From Parvularculaceae bacterium (lineage in GTDB: Bacteria > Pseudomonadota > Alphaproteobacteria > Caulobacterales > Parvularculaceae): DNA of 64,000 nucleotides. Under the pieces are notes generated by a model that made no database searches, was not told the DNA's origin, and saw only the letters and a list, made by a program, of their open reading frames with translations. The stretch covers positions 1-64,000 of the forward strand of contig JANQMJ010000012.1 of the NCBI GenBank assembly GCA_028280115.1, written 5' to 3'. Below, one piece after another: positions 1 to 9,386 of the stretch (position 1 is its first letter; the number at the start of each line of letters is the position of its first letter). Position numbers and translations under genes: made by a program.

Positions 1-38
1 GTTTTCAGTGAGTTGCGACAGCTTCCGAGAGTTGGAAG

Positions 39-116
<78 letters not shown>

Positions 117-435
117 GTAACGGCCGGCTGACGCCGCCCGAGAGGGGCGCGGTGTATGATAGCCGGCCCGCCCGGTCAAGCCGATTCCGTCCGGTCGAAG
201 GCCCGTTTTATGGCCGGAATCGAGGGGCGTTCGCCGGGCCTGAGAATACCGCATTGCAGCGCCGAAAACCACCGGAAAAGCAGCCCTGGGATTGCGCCGC
301 GCGCGACAAAGGAGTTTGATATGGCTCATATTTCTATAACGAGCAGCGAGGCGAACCGGCATTGCGCCACTTACGGCGATGCGATCCTAACGCCGCACAG
401 GGCAGCGCGCCTCGCCCCAAGCGAGGAGGACGCCC
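117..435. other. intergenic, no gene seen
   Basis: About 320 bases between tRNA-Asp and the EF-G-like gene. Frames crossing it have no ribosome-binding site or recognisable product. An AGGAGGA Shine-Dalgarno sequence at the right edge belongs to the next gene. Confidence 0.6.
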
Positions 436-2436
436 ATGAACGGCAAGAAAGGCTATATCCGGTGCGCGGTGCTGGTCGGCCCGCAGGGCAGCGGCAAAAC
501 CGCCCTTTTGTACGCCTTGACCGAACGCGCCGGAGGCAAGGCGCCGGCGCTTGACGCCTCCCAGGAAGCGCAGGATTTCGGCATGACGACGGAGCCGAAT
601 TTCGCGCGCTGCGACTATCTCGGCGATACCTGGAATTTCATCGACTGTCCCGGCTCGGTCGAACTGATGGGCGCCAGTCTCGACTTGATGCGCGCGGCGG
701 ACATTGTCGTCGTGGTCGCCGAGCCCAATCCGGATCGCGCCGCAAGCCTGGGCCCCTATTTCAAGTTTCTCGACGATCACAAGATCCCCCATGTCCTGTT
801 CGTCAACCGCATCGACGAAACCCAGACCCGCGTGCGCGATCTGCTCCAAGCGCTGCAGTCCTATTCCGAGCGGCCGCTGGTCCTGCGCCAGGCGCCGATC
901 CACGAAGGCGGCCAGATTGTCGGCGCCATCGATCTCGTCAGCGAACGGGCCTGGAAATATCGCGAAGGCCAGCAGTCCGAACTGATCGAAATTCCCGACT
1001 CGGCGAAAGAGCGCGAAGCCGAAGCGCGCGAGTCCCTGCTCGATTCCCTGGCCGATTTTGACGACAATCTGATGGAGCAGATTCTCGAGGACAAAACCCC
1101 GCCGAGCGATGAAATATTCAACGTCATGACCAAGGAGTTGCGCCAGGATCTTGTGGTCCCGGTGCTATTGGGCTCGGCCGCCCATCGCCACGGCGTTACG
1201 CGCCTGTTCAAGCTGTTGCGGCACGAAACCCCGGACGTTTCCGCCGCCGGCGAGCGCCTCGGCGTCAAGGGCGCGGGTAATTTCGTCGCCTCGGTCGTGC
1301 GCACGGCGCATGTGCCCCATACCGGCAAGATTTCCGTCCTGCGCGTCTGGGAAGGCGCGATTAAGGACGGCGACAACGTCGAGGGCAGTCGCGTGTCCGG
1401 ACTTCTCGCGCTTAACGGCGATGCGCGCGACAAACAGGGCGAAGCGGGCGCCGGCGACATTATCGGCCTGCCCCGCCATGACGAACTGGCGACCGGCGAT
1501 CTCATCATCGACGGCAAGATCAACAAGGGCGATCTGGTCTCGACGCCGATGCCGCCGGTCTTCGAACTTGCGATCCGCGCCAGGCAGGACAAGGACGACG
1601 TCAAGCTGTCGACCTCGCTCGCCAAGATCGTCGAGGAGGATTCCTCGCTCTCGACCGAACGGCGCGCGGACACCAGCGAACTCGTCCTGCGCGGCCAGGG
1701 CGACGTGCATATGCGTCTTGCCGCCGCGCAACTTAAAAACCGCTTCAATGTGGAGATCACCACGGCGACGCCCAAACCGTCCTACAAGGAGACCATTCGG
1801 GGCAATGCGGATCATCATGCGCGCCATAAAAAGCAAAGCGGCGGGCATGGCCAGTTCGCCGACATCAAGGTGAAGATCAAGCCGCTGGCGCGCGGCGAAG
1901 GCTTTAAGTTCGACGAAGTCATTCACGGCGGCTCGGTGCCCAAGCAGTTCATTCCCGCGGTCGAGGCCGGCGTTACGGACGGACTTGTGTCCGGACCGCT
2001 CGGGTTTCCGGTCGTTGATCTCGCGGTGACGCTTTATGACGGCCTGCATCACGCGGTCGATTCAAACGAGATGTCGTTCAAGATGGCCGGCCGCCAGGCG
2101 ATGCGCGAAGCCCTGCCCGATTGCGACCCGGTGCTGTTGGAGCCGATCTATCACACCGCGATTCACGCCCCGAGCGAGCACACCAACAAGGTGCACGGCG
2201 TCGTATCGGGACGGCGCGGCCAGATCCTCGGGTTCGACGCCCGCGAGGGCTGGCCGGGCTGGGACACGGTCACGGCCATGATGCCGGAATCGGGCCTGCA
2301 GGACCTGATCATCGAACTGCGCTCCTTAAGCCAGGGCTCGGCGACGTTCGAAACCAAATTCGATCATTATCAGGAACTCTTCGGCAAGGACGCCGACAAG
2401 ATCGTCGAAGCGCGCAAGGCCGAACAGGCGGGGTAG
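436..2436 (+). CDS. Elongation factor G-like GTPase (EF-G paralogue)
   Basis: A 666-residue translational-GTPase-family protein with all five EF-G domains: G domain about 1-265, domain II about 270-360, III-V to the end. The P-loop is GPQGSGKT (15-22), the G3 motif DCPGSVE (70-76) and the G4 motif NRID (124-127). Canonical EF-G has DTPGH at G3, and its histidine drives GTP hydrolysis; here that residue is Ser74. The start follows AGGAGGA at a good distance. It is shorter and more divergent than the housekeeping FusA (about 690-700 residues) and is not next to rpsL/rpsG/tuf, so it is a paralogue, not fusA. The family is widespread in Alphaproteobacteria with no settled role; a ribosome-associated or regulatory role is inference. 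Confidence 0.88.
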   Translation: MNGKKGYIRCAVLVGPQGSGKTALLYALTERAGGKAPALDASQEAQDFGMTTEPNFARCDYLGDTWNFIDCPGSVELMGASLDLMRAADIVVVVAEPNPDRAASLGPYFKFLDDHKIPHVLFVNRIDETQTRVRDLLQALQSYSERPLVLRQAPIHEGGQIVGAIDLVSERAWKYREGQQSELIEIPDSAKEREAEARESLLDSLADFDDNLMEQILEDKTPPSDEIFNVMTKELRQDLVVPVLLGSAAHRHGVTRLFKLLRHETPDVSAAGERLGVKGAGNFVASVVRTAHVPHTGKISVLRVWEGAIKDGDNVEGSRVSGLLALNGDARDKQGEAGAGDIIGLPRHDELATGDLIIDGKINKGDLVSTPMPPVFELAIRARQDKDDVKLSTSLAKIVEEDSSLSTERRADTSELVLRGQGDVHMRLAAAQLKNRFNVEITTATPKPSYKETIRGNADHHARHKKQSGGHGQFADIKVKIKPLARGEGFKFDEVIHGGSVPKQFIPAVEAGVTDGLVSGPLGFPVVDLAVTLYDGLHHAVDSNEMSFKMAGRQAMREALPDCDPVLLEPIYHTAIHAPSEHTNKVHGVVSGRRGQILGFDAREGWPGWDTVTAMMPESGLQDLIIELRSLSQGSATFETKFDHYQELFGKDADKIVEARKAEQAG

Positions 2437-2459
2437 ACCGCAGCAACGACTTTTGTCCA

Positions 2460-2716
2460 CTCATTCCCGCGCAAGCGGGAATCCAGCGACGGGGCGTTTT
2501 CCGCATAAGCCACCCTCATGCTGAGGTGCTTTCATCCGATTGGCTGTAGCCAATCAGATGAAAGCCTCGAAGCATCGGCGACAAGTGCAGCGCTTGCCGC
2601 CATCCTTCGAGGCTTTTCACATCGCTTGAGAGCGATGTGAAAAGCGCCTCAGGATGAGGGCAGTGTTTAACTGACAAACCGTCAAACTTGATTCCCACTT
2701 TCGCGGGAATGAGCGG
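2460..2716. repeat. Composite palindromic intergenic element (MITE-like)
   Basis: A non-coding stretch bounded by inverted ends: TCATTCCCGC...GCGGGAATC on the left and GATTCCC...GCGGGAATGA on the right. Inside are two strong hairpins. One is at 2530-2563 (arms around TTTCATCCGATTGGCT). The other is at 2612-2645 (arms GCTTTTCACATCGCT and its complement). The left-end motif recurs at 50047-50075, so this is a member of a dispersed family. No ORF inside looks coding. Confidence 0.65.
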
Positions 2717-2751
2717 GGCTAGACGTTTGGCTTTGAAGTAAAGTCGGAGAC

Positions 2752-3789
2752 CTAAATCCGATCCGGCCCGACCCGCACCACCGCCTTGCCGAAGTTCTCG
2801 CCCTTGAAGAGGCCGATAAAGGCTTCGGGCGCCTTGTCGAGGCCTTCATAGACGGACTCCTGGAACTTGATCTTGCCCTGGGCCAGCAGCGGGGCGACCT
2901 CGGCGGCGAACTCCATGGCCTTGGCCATATATTCCGACACGATGAACCCGCGCATCAGCGCGCCGCGCGCGACAAGGTTGATGAGATTGGACGGGCCCGG
3001 TTCCGGTTCGGTCAGGTTATACATGGAGATCATGCCGCACAGTGCGATGCGTCCGCCCAAGGCGATGCAGTGGAGCGCAGCTTCCAGATGCATGCCGCCG
3101 ACATTTTCGAAATAACAGTCAACGTCCTTGGGCGCGGCTTCGGCCAGCGCCTTGGTCAGCTCGGCCGCGTTCTTATAGTCCTTGTAGTTGAGCGCGACGT
3201 CGACGCCGGCTTCGTTTACGAGCCAGTCGCATTTCGCCTTCGATCCCGCCGACGCGATCACACGGCAGCCCTTGATCTTGCCGAGCTGACAGACCACGGA
3301 GCCGACCGCGCCCGCCGCGCCGGAAACGAAGAGGGTTTCGCCTTCCTTAGGCTTTAAGATCTGCGTGATCCCCGCCCAGGCGGTCATGCCGGGCATGCCG
3401 AGCACGCCGAGATAGGCCGACAGCGGCGCGAGGTTGGGATCGACCTTGTGGGTCTGCTCGCCCCTGGAAAGATAATATTCCTTCCAGCCGCCGGTATAAT
3501 CGACCACATAATCGCCGGGCTGGTAGCCCTCGATATTCGATTCCATGACCTGCGAGACCGCCCCGCCCTCGAGCGGCCGGTCGAGGGAAAAGGGCGGGAT
3601 ATAGCTTTTGACGTCCGGGCGCATGCGTCCGCGCATGTAAGGATCGACCGACATCCAGACCGTTCGGCACAGCATTTCGCCCGGCCCCGGCGCGGGGGTT
3701 TCAGCCGCGCGCAGCTCGAACAGCGCCTCGGTCGGCATCCCCGCGGGATAGTTCTTGAGATAGATCGCCTTGCCGCTGTGTTGCGCCAT
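2752..3789 (-). CDS. NADP-dependent oxidoreductase, zinc-free MDR family
   Basis: A 345-residue medium-chain dehydrogenase/reductase of the leukotriene-B4-12-hydroxydehydrogenase / curcumin-reductase type. The N-terminal half is a GroES-like domain. The Rossmann half has the dinucleotide signature SGAAGAVGSVVCQLGK (about 157-172) and the family motif DVDCYFENVGG (about 222-232). The structural and catalytic zinc cysteines of alcohol dehydrogenases are absent, as expected. These enzymes reduce the double bond of alpha,beta-unsaturated ketones using NADPH. The start has AAGGAGCG seven bases upstream. It is a single transcription unit between a repeat element and a divergent lipoprotein gene. 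The exact substrate cannot be told. Confidence 0.92.
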   Translation of the reverse strand: MAQHSGKAIYLKNYPAGMPTEALFELRAAETPAPGPGEMLCRTVWMSVDPYMRGRMRPDVKSYIPPFSLDRPLEGGAVSQVMESNIEGYQPGDYVVDYTGGWKEYYLSRGEQTHKVDPNLAPLSAYLGVLGMPGMTAWAGITQILKPKEGETLFVSGAAGAVGSVVCQLGKIKGCRVIASAGSKAKCDWLVNEAGVDVALNYKDYKNAAELTKALAEAAPKDVDCYFENVGGMHLEAALHCIALGGRIALCGMISMYNLTEPEPGPSNLINLVARGALMRGFIVSEYMAKAMEFAAEVAPLLAQGKIKFQESVYEGLDKAPEAFIGLFKGENFGKAVVRVGPDRI

Positions 3790-3997
3790 TGTTCGCTCCT
3801 TTTATGATCGGGCCCAGCCTAGTCGGCCCGGCGCGCCTCGCAAGCGCGTGATGCAGCGGACCCATTTCCGACAAGTCCCTGCCTCATTCTCGCCTTGGAT
3901 CGCGCCGATGGTTGGCGTTGACGCGGCGTTGGAGCCGCAGGCGGGTTGTAGCGTTTCCCCGCTCTGATGGCGAAATCCTGTTGCAAGGAGAAGGGCA

Positions 3998-4348
3998 ATG
4001 AAAAATCTGATACTCGCCTCTGGGGCCATGTTGCTGGCCGCTACGGGCTGTCAATCGACCGGCGAGGGCGCGCTGACCGGCGCGGCCATCGGCGCTGCAG
4101 GCGGCGCGATCGCCGGGGAAATCTTCGCCGGCCGGCCAGGCCGGGGCGCGGCCTATGGCGCGCTAATCGGCGCCGCGCTCGGCGCTTATGAAGGCTGCTC
4201 GCGCGCCGGCACCTGCTGGGGCCGGGCCCGCGATCACGGCGATCGTTATTACGACCGCCGCGCCGGCCGCTATTATTACATCGATCCGGAATATGGCGAC
4301 AGCTATTGGGAAGACGGCAGCTTCCGCAGCTATGGCGACGATTACTAG
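3998..4348 (+). CDS. Glycine-zipper lipoprotein
   Basis: A 116-residue envelope lipoprotein. The signal peptide ends in the lipobox LLAATGC, so Cys19 should be lipidated. Residues about 24-63 are a glycine zipper (repeated GAAIGAAGGAIAGE / GALIGAALGA pattern) of the kind that inserts in membranes. The tail is rich in Tyr, Asp and Arg. The start is preceded by AAGGAGAAGGGC. Related YMGG/OmpA-lipoprotein-like glycine-zipper proteins are common outer-membrane-associated proteins of unknown function. No operon partner. Confidence 0.85.
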   Translation: MKNLILASGAMLLAATGCQSTGEGALTGAAIGAAGGAIAGEIFAGRPGRGAAYGALIGAALGAYEGCSRAGTCWGRARDHGDRYYDRRAGRYYYIDPEYGDSYWEDGSFRSYGDDY

Positions 4349-4398
4349 GCCGCCGCGCCGCGACTGCTAGACAGCCGCTTTCACAGTTTCCCCCAGCG

Positions 4399-5613
4399 TT
4401 AGCCCGTCCGGTCTTTGTCCGGGCGGGTTAATTGTTTGCGGCCCGGGGCGATCTGGCTCAAGGCGATCAGCGTCAGGGTCGGGACGAACCCATCGAACTG
4501 CCCCGTGGGATCGGCGAGCTCCCAGAACGCAAACAGACCGGGCCAGCCCCACAGAGCGACCGCCGCGACTCCCATTAGCGCGTCGAACGCCAGTTCGAAT
4601 CCGGGAATGCGGCCGACGGTGAAATCAAGAACGTCAAGCACCACGGCGAGCGCCAGCTTGACGGCGTGGCTTCTCATCCGCCTCTTTTCGGCGTCGCGGC
4701 GGCCGACCGCCCGGCCCGGCTCAAGGGTGTCCAAAACGAATGCGGCGGCCTCGTTGATCGCGCGCTTGGCTTCGGGAAAATGACCCGAAAAAATCGGCCA
4801 GACATGGGGCACGCCCTTTTCGACGATCAGCCTGGACGAAACGCCGGCGCCCTGCATTTTCTCGTGCACGCGCACGGCGTCGTCCAGCAGCATCTCGTCC
4901 GCGCTGGCGAAGATCAGCGTCGGCGGCAGGTCGGAAAGATCGGCATAAAGCGGCGAGGCAAGCGGCGTGCGCGGATCGGCGCCGCGAAGATAGGGCTCAA
5001 CGCCCTCTTCGATGCCGCCGGGCATGAACATCGCCTCGCTTTGCGCGTTCTTCTTAATCGACTCGCCCGTGACGGCGAGATCCGTCCACGGGGAAAACAA
5101 GACGATCCCGGCGGGCGGCGGCAGGCCCTCTTGCTTGCAAAGCACCGTAAACGCCAGCGCCAGACCGCCGCCGGCGGAATCGCCGGCGATCATCGTCTGC
5201 GCCGGATCGCGGCCCTGATCGATCAGCCAGCGCCAGGCGGCGCGGGCGTCATCGACCGCCGCGGGAAAGGGATGTTCCGGCGCCAGACGGTAATCGAGGG
5301 AAAAAACCTCCGCTTCGCACGCCTGCGCCAGCGCGAATGTCAGATTGCGATGGGACTTCGCCGATCCGAAGGCATAGCCGCCGCCGTGAAGATAGAAAAT
5401 CGTCCGCCCCGGCGCGGCGTTTTGCGGGCTGTGCCACTCGCCCCTGACACCCCCCTCATCGACGGTTTCAAGCGTAATCGATTTCGGAATGCGCTTCGGC
5501 GCCATTTTGTCGAGCTCGGCGCGCAAAAACGCCGTGTCGATCTCATGAAGGGGCTGAGACTTCATCTGTCGCTTCAATTGAGAAACGACCAACCGCGCGC
5601 GCAGGCTCGCCAC
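4399..5613 (-). CDS. HSL-family alpha/beta hydrolase with C-terminal membrane domain
   Basis: 404 residues. Residues 1-300 are a hormone-sensitive-lipase-type esterase: oxyanion motif HGGG (76-79), nucleophile elbow GDSAGG with Ser146, acid in ASADEMLLDD (Asp239) and His270 in GVPHVW. From about 313 the frame continues without a stop into a roughly 90-residue hydrophobic domain (segments about 317-332 and 345-365) that looks like a small stand-alone membrane protein beginning at the internal MRSHAVKL. The GTG start is supported by AGGAGGAAACC. Such esterases cleave short-chain acyl esters or acetyl groups. The extension would tether the enzyme to the inner membrane (inference). It lies 68 bases downstream of the TonB receptor gene on the same strand and may be cotranscribed. 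Confidence 0.88.
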   Translation of the reverse strand: MASLRARLVVSQLKRQMKSQPLHEIDTAFLRAELDKMAPKRIPKSITLETVDEGGVRGEWHSPQNAAPGRTIFYLHGGGYAFGSAKSHRNLTFALAQACEAEVFSLDYRLAPEHPFPAAVDDARAAWRWLIDQGRDPAQTMIAGDSAGGGLALAFTVLCKQEGLPPPAGIVLFSPWTDLAVTGESIKKNAQSEAMFMPGGIEEGVEPYLRGADPRTPLASPLYADLSDLPPTLIFASADEMLLDDAVRVHEKMQGAGVSSRLIVEKGVPHVWPIFSGHFPEAKRAINEAAAFVLDTLEPGRAVGRRDAEKRRMRSHAVKLALAVVLDVLDFTVGRIPGFELAFDALMGVAAVALWGWPGLFAFWELADPTGQFDGFVPTLTLIALSQIAPGRKQLTRPDKDRTG

Positions 5614-5681
5614 AGGTTTCCTCCTCTCGCCGTGCGGGCACGATAGAAGATCGCCGGGGCGGTTGAAAGCGCCGACCGCAG

Positions 5682-7691
5682 CTATCTGCGATACCGCACG
5701 CCAACGCCCAGCGTGCGGGTTTCGCCGGGAAAGAACCGCGTCTGCCCGAAAGCGAAATCGGCGCGCTCCGCATAAAGCGCGTTGGTTGCGTTGCGCAGCG
5801 TCATGAACACGGCGAGGTTTTCAGACAGCGCCGCTTGCGCGCGCAGATGGAGGAGATTGTGGCCGCCATAGGCGTGATCGTTGGCCGCATCGGTAAAATA
5901 AGAACCCACAGAAACCCATTCCGCTTCCAGGGTGACGCCTTCGCTAGGCCGCCAGCCAAGCCGCGTATTGGCGATGACCCGCGGCGCGGTGTCGACATCG
6001 TCGCCGAATGAAATCGATTCCGTTTGGTTGCCGGTCGGGCGGTCGAAACGATATGTGTGTGCGGCGTAGGTCAGCGCGCTTGAAAGCGTCAACGTCTCAT
6101 GGAGCGCAATGCGGATATCCGCTTCGACACCCACATGACGCGTCCTGCCGTTAGTGACGTTGAATCCGTCAGCGTCGCGGAAAAAGAAGTTGCGTTTGTC
6201 CATCCAGAAACCGGCGACATCGAACCATACGCGCTCGCCAAGATTTCCCCTAAGGCCAAGTTCGACGGAATCGACGATTTCCGGGCGGGCGCCGTCGCCG
6301 GTCTGGTTGATGCGCAAGCGGTAAAGATCCGTCGTCTGCGGCGGGCGCGCGCCTCTAGCGTAGCTGACATAGGCCGATGCGTTTTGCGAAAACTCATGGC
6401 GCAAGCTGAATTTCGGACTCGCCGTCACAAAACGATCCGTTCGGCTTTCCGGCCTTAAGAAACCGCCAAAGACGCTGCTGTCGGTCAAGTTCTCATAATC
6501 ATAAATTGTCCCGTCAACGCGCATAGCCGCCGCTGCAACGGTGTCCGGCGCGAGGGAAAGTTCGCCCTGCACGAACCCGGAAGCGTTGATCGCTTGAACG
6601 TCATAATCGTAATGGAGCCCCTGAACGAAGGAGAACACGGTCGGGTCTTCCTGAAATTCGCGCAGGAACCCTTTGGTATATTCCGCGTCGATCCCGGCGA
6701 TCAGGGAAATCTCTTGCCCGTCGTAATAGACCGCGCTTTGCGCGCCGACGCTCCAATGCCCGTTTTCTTCGAGCGCATTTCCCGGCAGGAAATGCTGCGG
6801 GAATTCCATCTCGTTCCAGCGCGCATAGGGGGTCAGCCGCAGCACGGTCTTTGCGCCGAGCGGCGTTTCGACGGTCGATTGCAACCGCGCCGATTTGGCG
6901 TCGCGATAGGCTTGGGGAAAGGCGTTTTGCCGACGCAATTGGCGATCGTTGAGCGCCGCCTCGCCGAAGATGAAACCGGCGGTTTCCTGTTCGAGATTGT
7001 CGAAGGCAAAGATCGTATCGATGCGCGTTTCGCCGCTGTCGTAGCGATGGCGCAGCGTTAGCTTCTGCTGGTCGAGGCCGGCGTCTTCGCGATAGCCGGC
7101 CTCCGATACGACAGAGGCGCCGATGAGAAAGCCATGCCCGCCGGCGTTGTTCGAAAGCGTTGCTTTTCCTTTGAAACGCTCCTGCGTGTCGCCGAACCCT
7201 TCCGCAAAGAGCGAAAAATCATCGCCTGGCGCAGGCGTCAGAACGTTTACGACGCCGTGGATCGCATTGGCCCCGTAAAGCGCGCCGGACGGCCCGCGGA
7301 CGATTTCAATTGCGCCGGCGATTTCATAATGAGCGTCGAAGAGGCCGTTGATATTCGCAAAACCAGGCGAGCGCAGGGGCACGCCGTTTTCCAGAAACAA
7401 AAACGACCCCGCGCCCGCCCCGCCCGTCAAAACCGGCGAGCGGATCGCCGTCAGATGTTCGACCCCCGAGCCGCGATGAAGATTGACGCCCGGCGCACGC
7501 GCCAAGGCTTCGGCGATATGATCGGCGCCGATCAGCGCAAGCGCATCTTGCTCAAGTCGTGAAATGCTTTGCGGCGCATCATCCGCCGCCTGCGCGCGCC
7601 GTTCGGCGGTGACGACAATCCGATCCTGCGCCACCGCCGCGCCGCTGGCGGCCATCGCAATGCTCACGAACGCAATACTCTTGCTCAACAT
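5682..7691 (-). CDS. TonB-dependent outer-membrane receptor
   Basis: A 669-residue receptor. The signal peptide (about 1-21) ends SGAAVA. The plug domain (about 25-150) contains RAPGVNLHRGSG and the conserved EIVRGPSGALYGANAIHGVVN stretch (residues about 130-150). The rest is a 22-stranded-type beta-barrel, and the C-terminus ends in an alternating barrel strand (LGVGVRYRR). These proteins import siderophores, cobalamin or oligosaccharides using TonB energy. The ligand cannot be read from sequence. It sits between the FAH-family gene and the esterase on the same strand, so an aromatic or ester substrate is possible but only inferred. Confidence 0.93.
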   Translation of the reverse strand: MLSKSIAFVSIAMAASGAAVAQDRIVVTAERRAQAADDAPQSISRLEQDALALIGADHIAEALARAPGVNLHRGSGVEHLTAIRSPVLTGGAGAGSFLFLENGVPLRSPGFANINGLFDAHYEIAGAIEIVRGPSGALYGANAIHGVVNVLTPAPGDDFSLFAEGFGDTQERFKGKATLSNNAGGHGFLIGASVVSEAGYREDAGLDQQKLTLRHRYDSGETRIDTIFAFDNLEQETAGFIFGEAALNDRQLRRQNAFPQAYRDAKSARLQSTVETPLGAKTVLRLTPYARWNEMEFPQHFLPGNALEENGHWSVGAQSAVYYDGQEISLIAGIDAEYTKGFLREFQEDPTVFSFVQGLHYDYDVQAINASGFVQGELSLAPDTVAAAAMRVDGTIYDYENLTDSSVFGGFLRPESRTDRFVTASPKFSLRHEFSQNASAYVSYARGARPPQTTDLYRLRINQTGDGARPEIVDSVELGLRGNLGERVWFDVAGFWMDKRNFFFRDADGFNVTNGRTRHVGVEADIRIALHETLTLSSALTYAAHTYRFDRPTGNQTESISFGDDVDTAPRVIANTRLGWRPSEGVTLEAEWVSVGSYFTDAANDHAYGGHNLLHLRAQAALSENLAVFMTLRNATNALYAERADFAFGQTRFFPGETRTLGVGVRYRR

Positions 7692-7781
7692 GGCGAAACT
7701 CTAGCGAGGTTTTCAAAAAAAGCCTCGACCATAATCCAGGATCGCTGCCGGAAAAGATCAAGAATTCGGGAGCGGCGGCAT

Positions 7782-8795
7782 TTACCGCGCGTATTGCGCA
7801 ACACGCTGGCTGATCGCCCCGAAAATCGATTTGCCGTTTTCGTCTTCCATCCGCACTTCGACCGTATCGCCGAATTTCATGAAGGCCGTCTTCGGTGCGC
7901 CGTCATAAATGGTCTCGATCATGCGGATCTCGGCGATGCAGGAATAGCCCGCCCCACCCTCGCTCACCGGCTTGCCGGGCCCGCCGTCGAGCTTGTTCGA
8001 CACCGTGCCGGAGCCGATGATCGTGCCGGCGCAAAGCGGCCGGGTTTTGGCGGCGTGGGCGATCAGGCGGGGAAAGTTGAAGGTGAGGTCCCGGCCGGCG
8101 TCGGCGCGGCCGAACGGCGCGCCGTTGTAATCGACCATCAACGGCAAATGAACGCAGCCGTCCTTCCACGCTCCGCCCAATGCGTCAGGCGTTACGGCGC
8201 ACGGACTGAACGCCGACGACGGCTTCGATTGAAAAAAGCCGAACCCTTTGGCGAGTTCCGCCGGAATGAGGCCGCGCAGGGAAACGTCGTTCACCAGCAT
8301 GACGAGGCGGATATAATCGCCAGCCTCTTCGGCCGTGACGCCCATGGGCACGTCGCCGGTGATAATGGCGATCTCGCCTTCCATGTCGATGCCCCAGCCC
8401 TCGTCGGTCGGCATCAAAATGTCGTCCCGGGGTCCGAGAAAACTGTCCGAGCCGCCCTGATACATCAGCGGATCGTCGTAAAAGCTTTCGGGGACCTCCG
8501 CGCCGCGCGCCTTTCGGACCAGCTCCACATGATTGATATAGGCCGATCCGTCCGCCCACTGATAGGCCCGCGGCAGGGGCGAGGCGCAGTCGCGTTCGTG
8601 AAAGCGTTCGGCGGGCATGGCCCCGGTTTCAAGGCCCTGGGCGAGTTCGCGCAGGCCCGGCTCGGCGCTTTCCCAGCCGTCAAGCGCGGCCTGCAAGGTC
8701 GGCGCGACGCGGGCGGCGTCCGTATAGCGGGTGAGATCCCTGGAGACGACGACCAGTCGGCCGTCGCGACCATGTTTGAGGGAGGCGAGTTTCAT
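7782..8795 (-). CDS. Fumarylacetoacetate hydrolase family protein
   Basis: A 337-residue FAH-fold enzyme. The metal-binding acidic residues are visible in IDMEGEIAIITGDVP (about 207-221), and the catalytic core follows with CAGTIIGSGTVSN. The N-terminus MKLASLKHGRDGRLVVVS is typical of the bacterial fumarylacetoacetase-like clade found beside homogentisate dioxygenase. The expected reaction is cleavage of fumarylacetoacetate to fumarate and acetoacetate, the last step of tyrosine/homogentisate catabolism. hmgA is 0.6 kb upstream on the same strand with two small genes between. AAAGGAAATT precedes the start. No maleylacetoacetate isomerase is seen here, so the route is incomplete in the window. 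Confidence 0.88.
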   Translation of the reverse strand: MKLASLKHGRDGRLVVVSRDLTRYTDAARVAPTLQAALDGWESAEPGLRELAQGLETGAMPAERFHERDCASPLPRAYQWADGSAYINHVELVRKARGAEVPESFYDDPLMYQGGSDSFLGPRDDILMPTDEGWGIDMEGEIAIITGDVPMGVTAEEAGDYIRLVMLVNDVSLRGLIPAELAKGFGFFQSKPSSAFSPCAVTPDALGGAWKDGCVHLPLMVDYNGAPFGRADAGRDLTFNFPRLIAHAAKTRPLCAGTIIGSGTVSNKLDGGPGKPVSEGGAGYSCIAEIRMIETIYDGAPKTAFMKFGDTVEVRMEDENGKSIFGAISQRVAQYAR

Positions 8796-8815
8796 TCAAT
8801 TTCCTTTAATTCGAC

Positions 8816-9133
8816 TCATGGATCGAGCGCTGCGCGCGCTTCGGCGATTTCGCATTGCGCAAATGTTTCAGCTTCTTGCGCGTAACGCCGGGAGTCTTCC
8901 GCATATTCCTGCAGTTTTTCAATATAACGGTCGGTTTCCCGCTCAAAGCGGTCAAGTTCGTAACGGTCGCAGTCGGGATCCTCGCCATAGCGGACGTTTC
9001 GAAGACAGGACGGAATACGGGGCTTGTCATAAGACGGCGGCGCCTCAGGCGCGCGGCCCGGATCGCGGCAATAAGCGTTCGCCGATGTCACAAACAATAA
9101 TGAAATAAATACTCCCAGAACCACTTGGCGCAT
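8816..9133 (-). CDS. Small secreted hypothetical protein
   Basis: 105 residues with a clear signal peptide (MRQVVLGVFISLLFVTSANA, cleavage after residue 20). The mature part has an N-terminal Cys/Pro-rich section (CRDPGRAPEAPPSYDKP) and a charged helix with Tyr/Glu repeats (about 60-100). Four cysteines remain after cleavage, so disulfides are possible in the periplasm. AAGGGGGA precedes the start. It lies 20 bases upstream of the FAH-family gene in the same direction. Not recognised as a named family. Confidence 0.75.
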   Translation of the reverse strand: MRQVVLGVFISLLFVTSANAYCRDPGRAPEAPPSYDKPRIPSCLRNVRYGEDPDCDRYELDRFERETDRYIEKLQEYAEDSRRYAQEAETFAQCEIAEARAALDP

Positions 9134-9146
9134 GTTCTATCCCCCT

Positions 9147-9386
9147 TCAGTTTTGCTTCGGCGCCGAGCCTAGCCCCGCCCCGCACCAGGGACAATGACG
9201 GATCACGACCACGTCGCGGCCGCCGTCATGAACGATCACCCCGAACTGGCCCAGCCCTTCATGATAGGCAATCAGGCTGTCCGGGCACTCGAACGGATCG
9301 TCATGAGTCGTGCAGGTCATTTCCAGCGCCGCCCGCATGGTCTCGCAGCACAGCGATGCGGGATCGGGGTGTTGCGTGCGGATCAT
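9147..9386 (-). CDS. Small Cys-rich protein (CPDSLI...CPWCG)
   Basis: 79 residues with no signal peptide. The motifs CCETMR, CPDSLIAYHE and RHCPWCGAGL suggest a small metal- or disulfide-bearing domain; the pattern resembles the DUF6980-type family, by memory only. Its ATG overlaps the TGA of hmgA (ATGA at 9383-9386), so translation is probably coupled to hmgA. Function unknown. Confidence 0.75.
   Translation of the reverse strand: MIRTQHPDPASLCCETMRAALEMTCTTHDDPFECPDSLIAYHEGLGQFGVIVHDGGRDVVVIRHCPWCGAGLGSAPKQN

Noticed and set aside
7569..8885. A 438-codon plus-strand frame opposite the FAH-family gene
   Set aside because: Arg/His-rich shadow of a strong minus-strand gene, no ribosome site.
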